A stretch of 64,000 nucleotides of DNA from assembly GCA_947179485.1 (NCBI GenBank), contig OX359250.1, positions 21,992,539 through 22,056,538 of the forward strand. The letters are read 5' to 3'. The notes under the pieces were generated by a model. The model saw only the letters and a list, made by a program, of their open reading frames with translations. It had not been told where the DNA came from and ran no database searches. This DNA is from Allacma fusca. Lineage: Eukaryota; Arthropoda; Collembola; Symphypleona; Sminthuridae. Of this stretch, positions 12,340-27,570 are shown piece after piece (positions within the stretch are counted from its first letter, which is position 1; each line of letters starts with the position of its first letter). A program made the position numbers and the translations under genes.

Positions 12340-15300
12340 TTGTAACATTTACGTTGAACTTTTTTTTTTCTTTTTATTACAGTCTCCCTATATCTACTGT
12401 CATACTGACGGTACTGCGAGTCAGAAGTGCTCTCAAGATATAAAGTCCAGCGAGAGGATACATGTTCGATAATTGCTGTTTAATTGAAAATTGTTATCAG
12501 TAATTGTTTGAAGGGAACCGACTCTCAGTCCATGTTGACCTATAATACTCGGAAGAACGTACTCTCCTTGCCCTTTACCAGCATCTCCCTGCCCAAGAGA
12601 GACCACATCGGACGGAACAGTCTGCGGAGTCACTGATTAGAAGTGTTTGTGTAATTCCCGTCGTCATCGGAGAGCGTATTTGGGGATTGTTGGGATGAAA
12701 AAAAGTCTATAGTGAGTATTTGGAAGAGAATTTTTGTTGAAAGCTCGAACTGGTAGTGGACGGAACAACAATAGTAGTTGTGGATTTGGATAGAGTCCTT
12801 TTTGGGGAGGAAGTTTGAAGTAAACCACTTTTCAAATCCGACGCCTCTCCTGTACTGGAACTATTTTGAGTACAAAATTAGCTGTGAGTTTTAAAAGCCA
12901 GGTTTATTTGTCAAGAGTTTGGAGAGAAAAAAAATGGTTGATGTGTAACAATGTATTGTGTACTTAAATTCGAACGGAAGTCAGTGCTTGTGTTGTTCTG
13001 CCATCAGTCGGTCTTGATTTGAGATTTCTTTTTAGTTTCTTGGTACATTTGAAGAAGAGTGAAACGATGGGTTAAAAAAGCCTGGAGGATTTTCAACTTT
13101 AGAGTGTATATATTCCTCCACAAGGTTTTTTTGTGGAATTTAATATATATGTGACGACCGCACCATCAACAGTTTATTCCTTTTTCAAAGAAAGTTCCGA
13201 GTGCTTTTTTTTCCAGAGATAAACTGTTTAGAATCGAAAGAATGAGGGATTTATAAAATGAAGCAAACGAGAAGCTCAGGTGTACCTTTTTACTATTCAA
13301 CCATGGTGTACCAACGGAAGGAGTTGTAACTTCTGTTTTACGCAAATCCGCGTGAAAAATCATAATATCTGAAAAGTTTGCTACAAATATAATACATTCG
13401 ACTGATACAAAGTCTGCCATGGCGTTTAACGAGGTAATGGCTTCCTTCTCTTTTTTATTTTTACATTTTAGATGCTCATGATTTAGTAGGATGCGTTTGG
13501 CTTTGAAACATGAAATATGAACCCTCAAATGTCACAGTCACAACATACAGTCGAAAGTAATTCGGGTTCCCAAAACCAAATCAATGTGTATAGGGGAACT
13601 GGTAAAACACATTTCTGTAGTTGATGTTGTGTTTCAGTACTTTACTTACAAGCAGTGTACTCACATATTTCAAATGCCCTCTACCCTCAATGCGGTGGTG
13701 GGACCGTAATGAAATCATACAGCTATAATAAGATTTAAAACCTCATTAGTACTTGGATTCCTTTGAATTCCAACCGATTCCTTGAGGCGTATTCAACAAC
13801 GGAGAGTCTAGACATCCGTTAATAAGTGTTTTGGCAGTTTTAAGGTTCATTTGAGAGGTGACCAATTGTTTCCACGCAGCCTATCAACTGCAGTGTGTTT
13901 CTTCAACATGAATCAGGTTTTTAAAGTCATTATTTACGTTGTGAGATTCAAGGGAAAAAACTATTGAGAAATCTTTGCGTGTGGAAGTACTACATTACAT
14001 ATACATATTCGAACGGGTTGCGCGCAAAAAAGTACAGGAACGTGTAAATAACACTTCGTTAGCATAACTTTACACGGGGAAACGTACATATTACATCGTT
14101 TCAAAAATTTCATTTGATTGTGTACTACTATGAGTTATGAAGCTCTGGGCAGTACTTTAAGGCAGTTTTTGTCCCGCTGGATTAATTCCAGCATTTTTAT
14201 GTATATATCCTCCTCTTGAAAAACCAAATGTACGCTTTGATCTTGATCCACTCATGTTCATCCCACTTGGCAAGTCCTGTATTTTTTTTCCTTTTCTTTT
14301 CTCTCTGGGTGGCAGGTCAGACATAAATTATTAAATAAATAAAGTTTGTAAAAAATTGCTTGTATGAGCCTCCATACCCCCCCCCCTTTTACCGTTTGCA
14401 TGTCACAAAGTGTCTATCGCAGTTTCCGTGATTGATCTCACTGAGTTCCCTTAGGTTAGTTCTCTGCCTCGAGAAACGTCGAAACAAGAATGAGTGTAAT
14501 GTCAAACTACAGACCTAAGGAAGTATCATTTCATGTGGATGACATAGTTTTTGAACACTCAATCCGAACTGGTTGATACTGATTTTGCTATTCGGTTAGT
14601 GTACACTAGGGACACCATTCATACCTGTCAGGCTCGTCTATTATTTTTGTACTCATGATTCTCACCAGTACTGCATTTATGTCTTGAACGGAGTCATAAC
14701 ACGTAAAACCTTATGTCTAAACTCTGAACTAACACAATTATCTTCAACCATGGGACACTCCATAGGACAACGTTTGTGTATGTATCTTTATCGCTGTTAG
14801 CAATGGGAGAATTAGCAAATTGAATCATTGGTCCTTGTACATGGTGTGTGTTTTATGCGGCAGTCACTTCTAGTTGGCAAACTGCATTTTTGCATATTTT
14901 AAATATTATAACCTGCAGCAAAGAGGCAAGAAGAAGAGTAACGTACTGTCTAACCAGACTGTCTTTCCGCCAGAAAATAACAAATGTGAATAAATATTTC
15001 ATTCCGTGAATTTCTATATTCATATTTGTAGTTTTAAAACCCAAATCAAGTTAAGTCACAGTCGTTTCGTTCATGGCACGATACGACAAAGAAAAAAAAA
15101 TTTAAATGCTATCTGGCCTGGCCTCCTCGCCAATATTTACCACAGTCAAGTTTTCGTCGTAATCTCCAGCCACAGATTTGATTTGGCGGGTTTTGTAATC
15201 CAAAGTAAATTGGATTTAACTTTCAGATTTAATTTGATATTGTAGTAACTAAACATGGAGTGATAAGATATACTTTTATCGCTTGAATACATATAACATG

Positions 15301-18300
15301 AGTCATGTCGTACGAGTAATGTCGTCAGTAGTTAGTATATAACTGTTGTGTGTTGTATTCATTGTAGGCTCAACGTAAATAGTTGCATTATTATAGTCAC
15401 ACTTGTGAGTAACCTAATGCTTATTCCTTGTCTGCGTCAGTATTGCATATACATATGAGTAACGTCATCTCAGCACATATTTTTGCTGTTAGGCATATAA
15501 TTTTAATTTTGTTCTTAAATTTTGGCAAGTTTGATTATTGTGTAAACCGCACGAATTAGCACAAGGAGTGTCGATGGAGTAGTATTATTGATTTTATTAA
15601 AGCACAAATTACTGTTCACGGCATTTTCCACAGAAGCAGAAATTTCTCTTTAACCTATTATCACGTTTGATGCAATTTCAGTGTTTACAAGGCAAGGTAT
15701 CCAAGCTGCAAAAAAATTCTGATTTTGCTCAATCACTTAAATACGATACTCCTCGATAATAGTAACCCCTGATTTCTACTATATACAGTACCACAAGGTG
15801 TATACGTTATAGTTAGTCACTTTTATGTTACGATACACGATGAGACCTACTTTTTGGTATTGCAACTTCGAACCTTACACCTTTTGAGGCCTTAAAATAC
15901 CTATTTTCAACCAACCATGAAGATTGTATTGCAATCAGCTCAAGTTGTTCAAGAAGTTCAAAGGAATCGTATCCCATTTGCCAGTGTAAACTTCACTTGT
16001 ACATGCATTTTAGACTTACCAAAGCAAAGGCTTAATTAAATTTGAACTTCTCCGTCTCCAACCAGCTCCGTTGCAGTTGAAATACGGATATTTTGGCAGC
16101 TCTTTTCACTGGTATTTACACCTTTTGTGTTGTAGCGTAATCTCGTTTCATGATTTAATGCACGTACCAAGCAATTACATGGCTAACGATTGCGAATTTG
16201 TACTGAAATTCCTAAACCTTAAATGAAATTATTTCTATATTTTTTACGCTTCAAGTAAATGTGCAAACGCTCTTTTTCTACCTTTGACATGTACTTAAAC
16301 ATGTATATGTATCTACGCATTTTATAAATACCAGCAGCATGTGACAAAACACTTACATAGTAGTAGAGTAGTAGTAGTAGATGTGGTGCTAGTGAGTGTG
16401 AGTACTGGTGTTGGCACAGTACATTTACACAGAATGGAGAGAGAATAGCATGGTATTTATGTAAACTAAGAGTGAAAAGTGTGCTCTTTCAAACATGATG
16501 TTTGCCCTGGTGATAAACTCAAAACTCAAAGAGAGCTGAAGATGACTTACTGGGATCATTTCAATTTTTGGAACTTTAAAGTTTAAGACATTTACGATTT
16601 GTTTTCCGTTTGCTTTGAATCTTTTTTCCCTGAGACGACTACATCTGTGTATATGAGCTTCAAGCATGGATGTGAGAGCGCGTAGAGGTAGCTTTCGTCT
16701 TCACTTGTGGGAATAATATAGAAAGAAATGGAGGACCTTGTAGATGTCTGGGTGTACATAATTAATGCAGTAAAGCTACACACTGTAACATATCTGCATG
16801 TACCCATCCTGGATGCAGAGTTGCAGAGAGTTTGAAATCAAATGTCGTACTGTTGTAGCATCGGGTCATGTAATATGTTCTCGGAGTCAGAGGCACACAC
16901 ACAGACCCTCACAGAAACCACAACACTGCCTCTGAAAATAATAAATGGAACGGAGAAGAAATACCTACCCAAAGCCAAAATGGCTTTAGCTTTTGCATTA
17001 ACTTAATTTCATGATATAATCTTTGAAAGGAGATTCATTTCAGTCCGGGTTCCTTCTTTTGAAATTTACTTCGTCATCATCGTCGTGGTCGTTGTCGTCT
17101 GTAATGTCAATGAGGAGCGGAAAGCTGAATAATCCGATAACAGAATTTTCTCTCGCCGCTAGGCTAATAATAATTCTGTCCATACAAATGAGGAAACCAC
17201 GTAGTGCTTTATATTAAAATTAAATCCAAGAATATGGTCTGATGTCTGATTGAAGCCCTAAAAGAAATAAGAAGGAAGCTGATAAATTCATGAACTCACA
17301 GAAAATCAAATACTAACCTCACACCGGCCGGCTTTATTGGGAAATATGTTAAAAGTTTTTCCTCTTAATTCTCACGTACGGTGTTCCGTGGCAAAAATCA
17401 GTAGGGAATACTAACAAGATTGAGAACAATAGCTGTAGTTGCTTCCGCTTCATACGATTTGCATTCAATTAATTTCCTACATACTATACTACTTACTAAT
17501 GCCTCCTAACGTTTTTTTAAAGCTCCCAGCCTGACAGGTAGTTTGTATTAACACATTTTTGTAACAAGGAACAAAAGGGACTAGATTCGATGTAGGGACC
17601 ATTTTTGATTCTTTGTTTATATATATATATATTCTTCTATTCGAGGACATTGCTTTTGCCATAAATAAAAATATATTGAGGATATGACGATACTTAGACG
17701 CCGTGTGAATGACAATAGACGTCAGTGAGTATTCGAGAAAAAAAAACCTTTGCAGTTTAATACGCTGAGTGAAAAATGTCAGAGATGTATTGTTCCACAT
17801 GAATTTTTAACAACTGGTTGTGAACATTAATTTTAAGTTGTATGTCAACCGCATTAAAATTTACTTTTTAAGTTTCAATAAGCGATGTCGTAAAGGTTTT
17901 AAACCCCAGTCTTTCCCATTGTACCTGTGTACATGATGGCTATAGCTGGGGTGCAATCAGAGACATGGAATGGAAGACCTAAGTTAACTTATCATGAATT
18001 CATTTTTTCACAACACTATAAGTATACAAACAGTGATAAAAGAAAGGATGTACTTTTAATGTCTTCCCGTATATTTTTTAAGAAGTAAATGTACTTACTT
18101 ATAAGTATATCTCTCTAAACATAGATATGCATATCTAAATGGCATCTACTAACTACAATGCAATGGTGGGTTCACTTGTCGTCACACTACTTACGATTAC
18201 GACCTCACTACTGCAGCAGAATTGTCATCGTATACCTTGAAATAGCACGAGAACATTTTTTCATTACGGTTGGCTCGCTTTCATATTTTTTTTTACCACC

Positions 18301-18538
18301 AGCTGCATCCACATTTATATTTTTGACAAGATTTGGAAAAAAAAACAAAATTGTAGCTGTTTATTCATTGCATATAGTAGTAGTCTCCTCTCTGGATTTT
18401 ATGCTACCGTTGAGACCATGAGTCTCCTGAAATTTATTACCTCCTTTTTTTGGTATGGAATAGTTTTGGAAAAGAAGTTGAAAGGTTTGAATATTTTAGC
18501 GTTGCTTGAACTTTTTATAATTCTGCAGTTGCTTCTTG

Positions 18539-18539
<1 letters not shown>

Positions 18540-18589
<50 letters not shown>
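18540..18589. repeat. (CT)n microsatellite, 50 bp
   Basis: Longest pure dinucleotide tract in the window. The open frame crossing it is a by-product of the repeat. Confidence 0.97.
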
Positions 18590-18590
<1 letters not shown>

Positions 18591-19943
18591 TCTTTTCTCG
18601 CTTCCTTTCCCTCACACTCTCCTCATGGTATCTTTGAAAAGGCTTTTAATTTCCGGTGGCAGCTTGTTTTCTCTGTAATTCTTAACTAACTGTTAATACG
18701 TTTTAATTCCATTTGTTAGTTTTAGAAAGTAGAGTTTTTATGTGGTTCATATTGCCCATGAACACACTCATTGCTGGTGTTGGGGATAATTATATTAATT
18801 TTTGATGTACGACTACAGTACGTACACACACATAATGAATGTTCAAAGACTGCATTCTAATTGACAGTACTTAGTTCAACTTAATGTATTTGGAGGAGGA
18901 AATTGGGTCTGGGAATGGTTTCGTGAAACTGGGACTTAACACTGTCAACAGGAGGAAAATTATTGGCATTTAATATTGAGACTGCCAGCGGATGGAAAGG
19001 TTTCCTCAGAATCCGAAATCCAATTATTCTGTGACTTGAAGGAATTCTATCAGGGACAAGATAAACATTTACAATTCGTTTAGCGTTACTAGCACCCGTC
19101 TAATAGTAGTACTTTCCTCATTGTTTTTAGTCTTTAGTACTACTCCTCTAACAGACTCAGGACAGAGCAGAAGTGCTTCTCCCAAGACCAGCCTAGTAAA
19201 GTAGTAGATGTAAGATGTACATTGTATGTGTAACGTAGCAGTAGCAAGCATGCTGCAGTCTATAGCAGGGTGAGGTTACCATGAGCAATACTGTACCATG
19301 AGGGAAGGAATGGATTACAGAAGCCTTTTCAGTGTCAGGTTTTATCGATCCAAGTTACAATAAAGATGTTGTCTTTCAAGAACTATAAAGCACTACACTA
19401 CTACAAGACCAAAGGAAGGGATAAATGGTGAGCAAGGGACTTGCTTGCTTGTGGGCGATTCTTTCTGTTTAGATTCGTTGCACTCCATTTTTTCCCATGT
19501 TTTTGTCTCCTTATAAAAGACAAATGGGAAATCAAACAGTTGCTTGTTTTTTTTTTTGGGCTAAAATAAACTCATTTGTTATCAGCCATGCCATACACTT
19601 CACGGAATTATTTATTTTGGGGGGATTTATAGGATGAATTTATACTCAAGGACAGTATTTACATTTTAACATTTTAAATACATACATAGATACATGGATG
19701 TGGACTATGGCTCATTAGTGTGTTTAAAGAATTCTTCCAGTTGCACATGGTTGCGACACAGGACGGGCTAATCACTTATTTCTATTTACAAATTATTGTT
19801 TCGGATTTGGGAGACAGCAGGCACGGGATCATCCCTTGCCGTTGTCTCCTTCTTTGGCAAAGATAGAGAGATGCAATGCACAGGGAATCTCTCACATGGT
19901 TTTTTTCCTATCTCTGTGATTGTGAGTACAAAAATATATCTAC

Positions 19944-19967
19944 AGTAGTAGTAGTAGTAGTAGTAGT
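19944..19967. repeat. (AGT)n microsatellite
   Basis: Eight consecutive AGT triplets. Confidence 0.95.
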
Positions 19968-20595
19968 GCAGTGTTGTAATTGAGTTGGGATGGAATCGCA
20001 TCCTGCCGCAGTGGTTTATCTCTCACACTGTACTCGTAATGCACATAGTTATCTATCTTGGTGGAAGTAGTAGTGAGGAGAGCTTCACAGGATCATATAA
20101 TTACATATGTACAGGACTGTAGTGCCTATGGACTGACTGCATTATAAAGATATGAACAGGCACTGGCTTTTGGGACTTTGTACCTGAGATGTAGTAATAA
20201 GTAGATGTATCTCTGTAGATATATGTATGTATGTAATTATAAGTATATATTCCTTATGTATTTTTATGTAGTCGAGTAAAATGACATTAAAGCATGTGGC
20301 ATCGAACTACTACTATGTGTATGCGCTTCCTAAAACTGAGTCCAACTTGCGAAGGAATGAGGAATTTTCATTCAGTTCCTTTCGATGTATTTTTTTTATC
20401 ACACTACGTGTTTATATTTACTTACAAGCAGCATCGGATAATCGAGTCGAGCTTTAAGTTGTACTGTACTGTACAAGGACTGTAGTAGTAGATATATGAG
20501 CTTGTTCTTGGATTTTAAAGGAGTATGAGGGTATGGTTTTTCCACAGAATTATCTCTCTGGGGCCCATGTATAAGTCATGCCTACTACTGTGGAT

Positions 20596-21165
20596 TAGGC
20601 ATGAGCACATCGAGACAGCAAATCGAGATTCTCGATATTCTCGATCTTTTTTTACCATCGAGACTAATCGAGACATCTCGATAATTTATCGAGAATCTTG
20701 TTAATTTTTCGTCTCGATAAAATGCGCATACGCGTCAAAAAAGCGGATACTCTGTATAAGAATGCTAAACTCATAGAGTCTGAACAATGGTGGAAAATGT
20801 TTTACTGAATTCGGATGTTAACTCTTCAATGAAAAAAATATTGCTGCAGTTTATTTAAAAATATTTCGGTGGAGAAAATTAATTTCACATCACATCCAAG
20901 AGGATCAGGAGAAAATTATATCGAGAGAACTACATTAATATTATAGTTTTAAATAAGTTGTGGTTTTAATGAATACGGGGACTTGCAAAATTAACCACAA
21001 TGTACATTTTTGTTCCCTTATTCAATAATTTTGGGCTGTCTCGATTGTCTCGATATGAATGTGTTCTCGATGTCTCGATTTATAAAATTCTCGATCTCGA
21101 TATTTTGTTCTAAAACAAGAACAAGACTATCGAGAATTTTAAATGATTCGAGACACTCATGCCTA
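20596..21165. mobile_element. hAT-type MITE, 570 bp, TCTCGAT family
   Basis: Begins TAGGCATGAG and ends CTCATGCCTA, a perfect 10-bp terminal inverted repeat. It is flanked by an exact 8-bp target duplication CTGTGGAT (20588-20595 and 21166-21173), the signature of hAT elements. Both ends carry many copies of ATCGAGA/TCTCGAT in opposite orientation, which likely serve as subterminal transposase-binding motifs. No transposase frame, so non-autonomous. The intact target duplication and termini suggest a fairly recent insertion. Confidence 0.93.
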
Positions 21166-24100
21166 CTGTGGATATGTACATTGGTCTCTTTCCAGCTCAA
21201 CTTATTATTATTACCAAAATTTGGTATCGTGTGTGGAGAAAAAGTATCGTTAAATCGGAGGAATCGCTGGAAAAATTCCTTAACGGGAGTTGTTAGGGAT
21301 ATTTTTTTTATGCATATTGTTGTGGTTAAAAAAAGGAGCTCAAGTTGGAAGAGCGCAAGTTTGCTATATAGGAGTACTGTATAAACCTCTGTGGGTATTC
21401 GAGGAAGAAACAGCAGGAGAAAACCAGATTTCAAGTGAAGCCAAGTCTAGAAATGGCAAAAGGAGGGAAAAAATTTGAGTAGGTTGAAGCAAGCAGAAAG
21501 CAGATGAGTAGGCAGGCAGGCAGAGTGAATGTGTGTGTGTGTACAGTATTAAGTATTATACTGAGTATTGAGTTTAACTTTATCCTTTGGTGGATTTTTT
21601 TTTCTTCTTGTTATGCTTGCTTGGATAGGCTTCAAAAGAACTTAATCTAATAAGCGTTGCTTTACTCTCTTCCTCCGGCCAGCTGGAAAAGGTCGTGTTT
21701 TCTACTTAAAAATAATTGTACGATTTATATTATACGTATCATATCTAGCGTTGCATTTTACCTTTGAGCAAGAACAAGACTTTTATATCCCTTTTTATTT
21801 TCTATATCATATTATTATTATTATTATTTTTCTATTCTATTATTATGATGTTCCTTTGAGACTACCCAAAAGAAGGAATCTGAATGATTGTGAGTCACTG
21901 TATGAAAGTACTTTTATTACATGGTACTTATATTTTTTGATGTGTATGTACATAAAACAAGTTTTAATTTCCAACAAATGAATAGTTTGAGGAACAGGCA
22001 AATGAGATTTATGACCAATTTTCAATTGAAATAAATCTAAGGATTAACGGGATGTGTTTGATATGCTTCGATTAAGAAATAGATCAAGAGTAGCCTTCAT
22101 TTTCACTCATATATACTAGAGGCAGTTAAAGTATCTCCCCCTTCAATCTCTCAAAGCCTTCTCATGTGCTGCCCTGAGACATAGAAAAAATAATGGATGC
22201 TTTCAGGTTCAAATCTGTTTTGATGTAAATCCGTTTGCTTGTGTATATTAGATGCCATGGAATTGGTAGTACCTTTTTGTTCACGACACCTCGGGCGGTA
22301 CAATTTTCAAGAAAATTTGTACTTGTCAGTCTTGGTTACTGGCTGGGAATATTATCTCTGTGTAAGTCCAATACATACATATAGGGATGATAGAATGTAA
22401 TTAATACGTCTTGTATTATTTAGTATAGCTCTCTATATATGTGGATGTTGACGGATGATGTTGTATGTATCTCCCCCCCCCTTCTCTCATGCTCCGTATG
22501 TCTATGTCTAATTTCAATCATTGACTGACTTTGGGAAGATCCGGGGTTTGTTTTAGTGTCCTAATTATTATTGTAGGAACTGTATATATTTTTGCTACGC
22601 CTATTTTATTTCCGAATTAATTATTCAGCAGGCGGGAGAGGCTTCGAAGGTAGTAAAATGCTGACGCGGACTGTAAAAGTGCAGTTTATTTCCCCATCTC
22701 TACAAATATCTATACCTACATTGTATTGTAAGCCACTGTGTAACGTACATTCCCTGCTTGTTGTCTGTCTGTGTCGGTGTGCATGCAGTGCATATTAAAT
22801 GAATTTATATTATGTACTTTTGAGATCTAGGATAAATACACAGACGAAATATATGCTCGTTTCCAGCTCCCTGAAGCTGAGACTCAACCATGCGAATCTG
22901 ACAAACTATTGTGAGGAGCCTCTTATTTTAATGCACCTTACCAAACACTACACATAAGTATACAGTTGGTGTACTTTTACTCCCTCCACTCCACTCCTCC
23001 TCCTTATTTTACTGCCATGGCTTTGAAATAACAATAATAAAAAAAAAAGAAATTAGAATTGAAATATTGTTTGAAATTCTCATAAGACTGTAAATGAAAG
23101 TGTGGAGTGATGAACTTAGTATGTATTTTTACACTTCCTTGCAGGAATCCCTTTTTGGAGCCATTAGTTAACGTTCCTGTGAGAGTAAAGTATTATAAAT
23201 TAACCAATGATATACCTATACTTATATAAAATTTTGAGTTGGTTATAGTGCTACTATATAGATATATTTATATATAGGTTTTTCTATTGAAAGACAAATT
23301 TTCCGTAGCATTTCATGCTGTTTGGAAATAATCCTGGCCTCTTCAACAAATGCTTTGGCCTGATTCACTGATTTACCAGATTTGTAAATCATGAAAAACT
23401 GGCTTCCACAATTGTTGGTACGTTGGGCCATTCAAGTATGTCAAGTGAGCTGAATTAGAAATGAGGAGGGAAGAATAATTTGACAAAAAAAAAGTAAATC
23501 CATGTTTTGATAGTTGCTCAAGAAATAACAGACGGAATATTACGTCGTACCTTATTTTATTAACAATGGACGCTTCATTGTGGTTTGAGCAGTTGCTCAG
23601 TTTTTGAATATTTTATATTATTACTGTTTTAGTAAATATAATGCTCCATTTTTATAAAAAATACCCTTCGAAAAGAATATAGTTTTACGTTGTAATTCAC
23701 ATCACGTTGTTCCGTTGAAGACCTGTTGTAGATATGTAACGTACATTTTTGAACTGAGTCTCTGTAAGAGAAAAAAATTAAAATGTTAAAATGTCTCGTT
23801 TTCATATTTAAAAAACCCTGGGCTTAAAAGTCTATTTTGTCCTTCTCACACCATAAGCGCTCTCATTGTATGAATATTTGACCTTCCACCTGGCTGGTCC
23901 TGACAAGTTGGAAGCAACTGATAACATAAAATTCTAGGTAATTAATTGTAGCTAAATTTTTTGACCATGAGTCAGTCGGTGTGTAGTACCTGTTATCATC
24001 AGACATTTTATCTGGGGAAAAATTCTCTGATTAATGTATTATTGAACAATAATTTTGCCCTGTAACTTTGACAATGAGCTCATACACTTTTAAAAACGTA

Positions 24101-24808
24101 CATATGTATGTAGATCTAATAATCATTTATAAGACACTTACACTGACAAGGGCCACTCTCACTTGTAATTTGCCAGCTATAACGTTTTTTAAAACGTGAC
24201 TTCATGGAGTGTGCACGTAAGTTAAATAAATGGGGATGTTTGTATAATAGAAGGTGACACTATATACACGGCGGATACTTTGTCCTCAATAATAGTTATT
24301 TTAACGGGATGTAAAATATCCTCATATTTATTTACACTACCTTAGCATTTCTCTATTTTTACTCTCCGTCTCTTCTACAAATACCCTTTGTCTGAGTGAT
24401 ATGACTCCTCTGGGGAGAGCCAATTCATAGATTAAGTTAGTTTAGGATTTTATTTGTTTGTAGTTTTATTGTGTGTGTTTATGTATAAGTATATAATTAT
24501 GTACATACATAAATACTAGGGGGAATGTCGGTAGTAGGAAAGGAAGGCCGACATCTATTTTTGAACTGGGAAATACTATTGCTTCAGGTTACAACTTTAA
24601 GTTTGCTGGATTTAAAGGTTTAATGTAATCTTGATTTACGAGTTTAGGAATTTAATTTCAGGGAACTATTACGTCGAATGAGCATTGTGGCTTTATTTTT
24701 TACTACACTATTTTATTCGGCGTGCTTAGTTATTTATTGGCCTTAGGTCTCTGTAAATGTCGAAGAATTAATTGGTTTTAGTTATTGCAAAACTTACGTG
24801 TTTGTGTA

Positions 24809-24828
24809 TGTGTGTGTGTGTGTGTGTA
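24809..24828. repeat. (GT)n microsatellite
   Basis: Dinucleotide run in non-coding DNA. Confidence 0.9.
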
Positions 24829-25925
24829 TTTGTGTGGGGTCGTGCAGAAACCCGGATACGTAAATGATAAAAGGAATCTCACTATTTCTAGGCGAACTAT
24901 CAATGGCTCCAGTATTGGGATACGCAGTGCAGTCGTACAGTTCGCAAATACCTCCTAATTTGGTAAACTATATACTACAGTTATGGTGTCCATTGCATGT
25001 GTACTGTGTAGTATAAGTTAAGTATCAAAATCCTATCATTCAAGAAACGAAGATAAAATTGTTATTCAAAGAGAGATAGGCCTGTAAATTTTTTTATGAT
25101 AATACGTACATGGTAGTTCATCAAATGATGACATTTTTTTCATGACATGACAGAAATATCGATACCACAAACACATCTTGGATGTTTGTTGGTGTCATTT
25201 TTTTTTGTCATTTCAACTTCGTTATAATTAAATGGTCAACACTGTTTTGGAGAGTTGTTTTCATGTCTTGTAATATCCTCTCCTCTAGCATATGGATGAT
25301 AGAAATGTTTTTTTTTCGTCTTCTTTTTTTTTACTGCTCTGGGTTTGAGGTACATATATCTCCGTATGACAAGTCCGTGTGACATTTTTCTGCTACTTCT
25401 TTGCTGCCTCAATGGAATATACGAGCATTTACTACACGTATCACTTCTGACATTTAAATGAGCAAATTGTAATTATATTGTGCTGGGAGGATGACAAGCG
25501 TGAACAATTTTTATACCTTGGCTTATTATTGGATCCGTTGCTGCGAATCCCTAATCAGTTTTTCAAACGAACATTGGTCTACTTGTGGAACTTTTAATTG
25601 GATATTTTTCAGTCAGAATCTGGAATCATTAAAATTAGCATTGAGAGCGACAATTTGGCTTCTTCCTATAGGTATATCTGAAGGGATATAGCGCGTAACA
25701 TTCGGGAAATAAACTACAGTCCCAAGCAGAAACTTGCCTTACAACATTGTGAATTATATGTTTTATGTGATACCCCGATTGCTCCTGACATATGAATAGT
25801 AGCTCTGTATGACAGGACTTTTTTTTTTCATGGAACTTCGACTGCTGAAATGTTTTTGCAGGAGACAGTAGCAGATTGCAGTATAGAAATTATGAAATGA
25901 GCTGTATATTATTTGCTTTGACGTA

Positions 25926-25952
25926 AGTGTGTGTGTGTGTGTGTGTGTGTGT
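25926..25952. repeat. (GT)n microsatellite
   Basis: Pure GT run of about 26 bp in non-coding DNA. Confidence 0.95.
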
Positions 25953-27542
25953 CTACGTTTTTGTTGTATGGAAACCTATCTATCTATGCCGAGTTCCAAG
26001 AAAAGTACATATTTTGTGTGTTTAGTTGTGAAGTACATGCTGGAGACTGACGTGTCTCTGAAAAGGTTTCTGGTTTGTTTCAGTATTCATTCAGGTTAAC
26101 ATGGGAAAGAGCTAGTTGCCTGTCAACGCTGTGCTCACAAGTGGGCCTCAGCCTCAAGTATATGTAATGATGAATTAAAATTATTATATTCATGGCTTTT
26201 CAATTCAAGTCCTTGCCTAGTTTGTTGAAGTGCGCCGTAGAATGTCATGGAAATGATGATACCGTCAAAAAATAGTAACTATGCATACACACCGCTTTTA
26301 TTGCTCGGAAAAACAGCCCTTGTGTATTGGTCTTTGTCTCGGATCTGTATATATGTATCTATGTATATAGGTATGTATGTACAACTTTGTACTTGAGTGG
26401 CCTTCGAAAAGCTAGTATCTAAATTCAAATAGATTCTGATCATGGAAAAGGAATAATCGTATTGCGAAAAATATGCTCCTGAAATGTTCATAATAGTTGG
26501 CTTGCTACTGCATTACTTTGTTAATGAAGATATTATAGGTGCTTGTAATTCCTCTCTGTACGTCCTCAGGTTTCTGACATTTAGGAGTACCTAGGTCTAC
26601 TTTATGTTTTCGTTCTACTTGGTTATAAGTGTAGGAAAGCCTTGATTTTTTTTCCAAGACGTACATTGTTGATTAGTCGCGCTGTGCTCAACGAGAAGAT
26701 GCGATTGTTTGCTAATGATTATGCGTAGCCGCAAAGGTGTATACATTATTTTATCCATATTAGTAACGGAGTGAGTGATGAGAATTCACTTTAATTACCA
26801 TTAGGTATTAAGGTGCAGAGTGAGTGAGAGAGACAGAGAGAGAGAGAACATTTCTTCTTGATGCATTGCTAATTTGGCTATCTTTCCATATGCATATTCA
26901 TATACATGTGTATGAATTATATGTATTAGAGGAAACATTGAATCGTTGGACGGAATTTTTGGGGAATAATAATATGAGTAAGCAGTAATATGAGAGTAGT
27001 AAGTTACATTGTACAAGGAGAATAAAAAGCTCTATTATTTTTGGTTCTACTGAGCACACGGGCAACATAATGGGTGAGCAGAATGTGTTGGTCGTGGTTT
27101 CCTTTTCCTGAAAATATATGTTACGGAACAGAGATTTTAAACGAATTGTGTTGCACCTGTTTCTAACAGTTTGGAGAGCTTGTTGGGCATGCAAATATTT
27201 ATTTATAGAAGCGACAATGGTTCAGCTCTTTGTGTGATGTGATGTCATTTGTAACGCTTGAGTCGGGATTGTTGAAAACCGACTGTGAATTAATTCATTT
27301 AAGTGTCCAAGCAATCTTAGGAAATCCAGCAACTTCATGGTTGTTGTTTTAACTTGAGCGACAAGTCTATGTACGTCCATATGTAACCATGGAAAAATGG
27401 TAAATCAAAAAATTTTATTAACAAATCCATCAGCATTGGTTGGGTTGGTTGCGTGGTTGTGGTGTAGTGTTCACTCTGTGCTTGCACCGTTTCGGCGTTG
27501 AAAATTTGATTATGGGGAATGACAACAGCAATATCATACACT

Positions 27543-27570
27543 TCTCTCTCCCTCTCTCTCTCTCTCTCTC
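27543..27570. repeat. (CT)n microsatellite
   Basis: CT run with a CCC interruption; gives a spurious Arg-Glu frame on the minus strand. Confidence 0.9.

Larger units (their letters stand above)
11699..20587. other. Long non-coding region, first part
   Basis: No gene recognised on either strand. Holds simple repeats: (TA)-rich near 11808-11827, (GA)n at 12320-12339, TAG-rich near 16365-16381 and (AGT)n at 19944-19967. Short open frames here have no recognisable domains. It may be the long first intron of the kinase gene, if the candidate 5' UTR exon ending at 11698 is real, but the sequence does not prove this. Confidence 0.45.

Noticed and set aside
23243-23431. Minus-strand frame starting MAQRTNNCGSQFFMIYKSG
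   Set aside because: Reads somewhat protein-like (KAFVEEARIISKQHEMLRK), but 62 residues, no recognised family and no splice partners found. Could be an exon remnant; not supportable.
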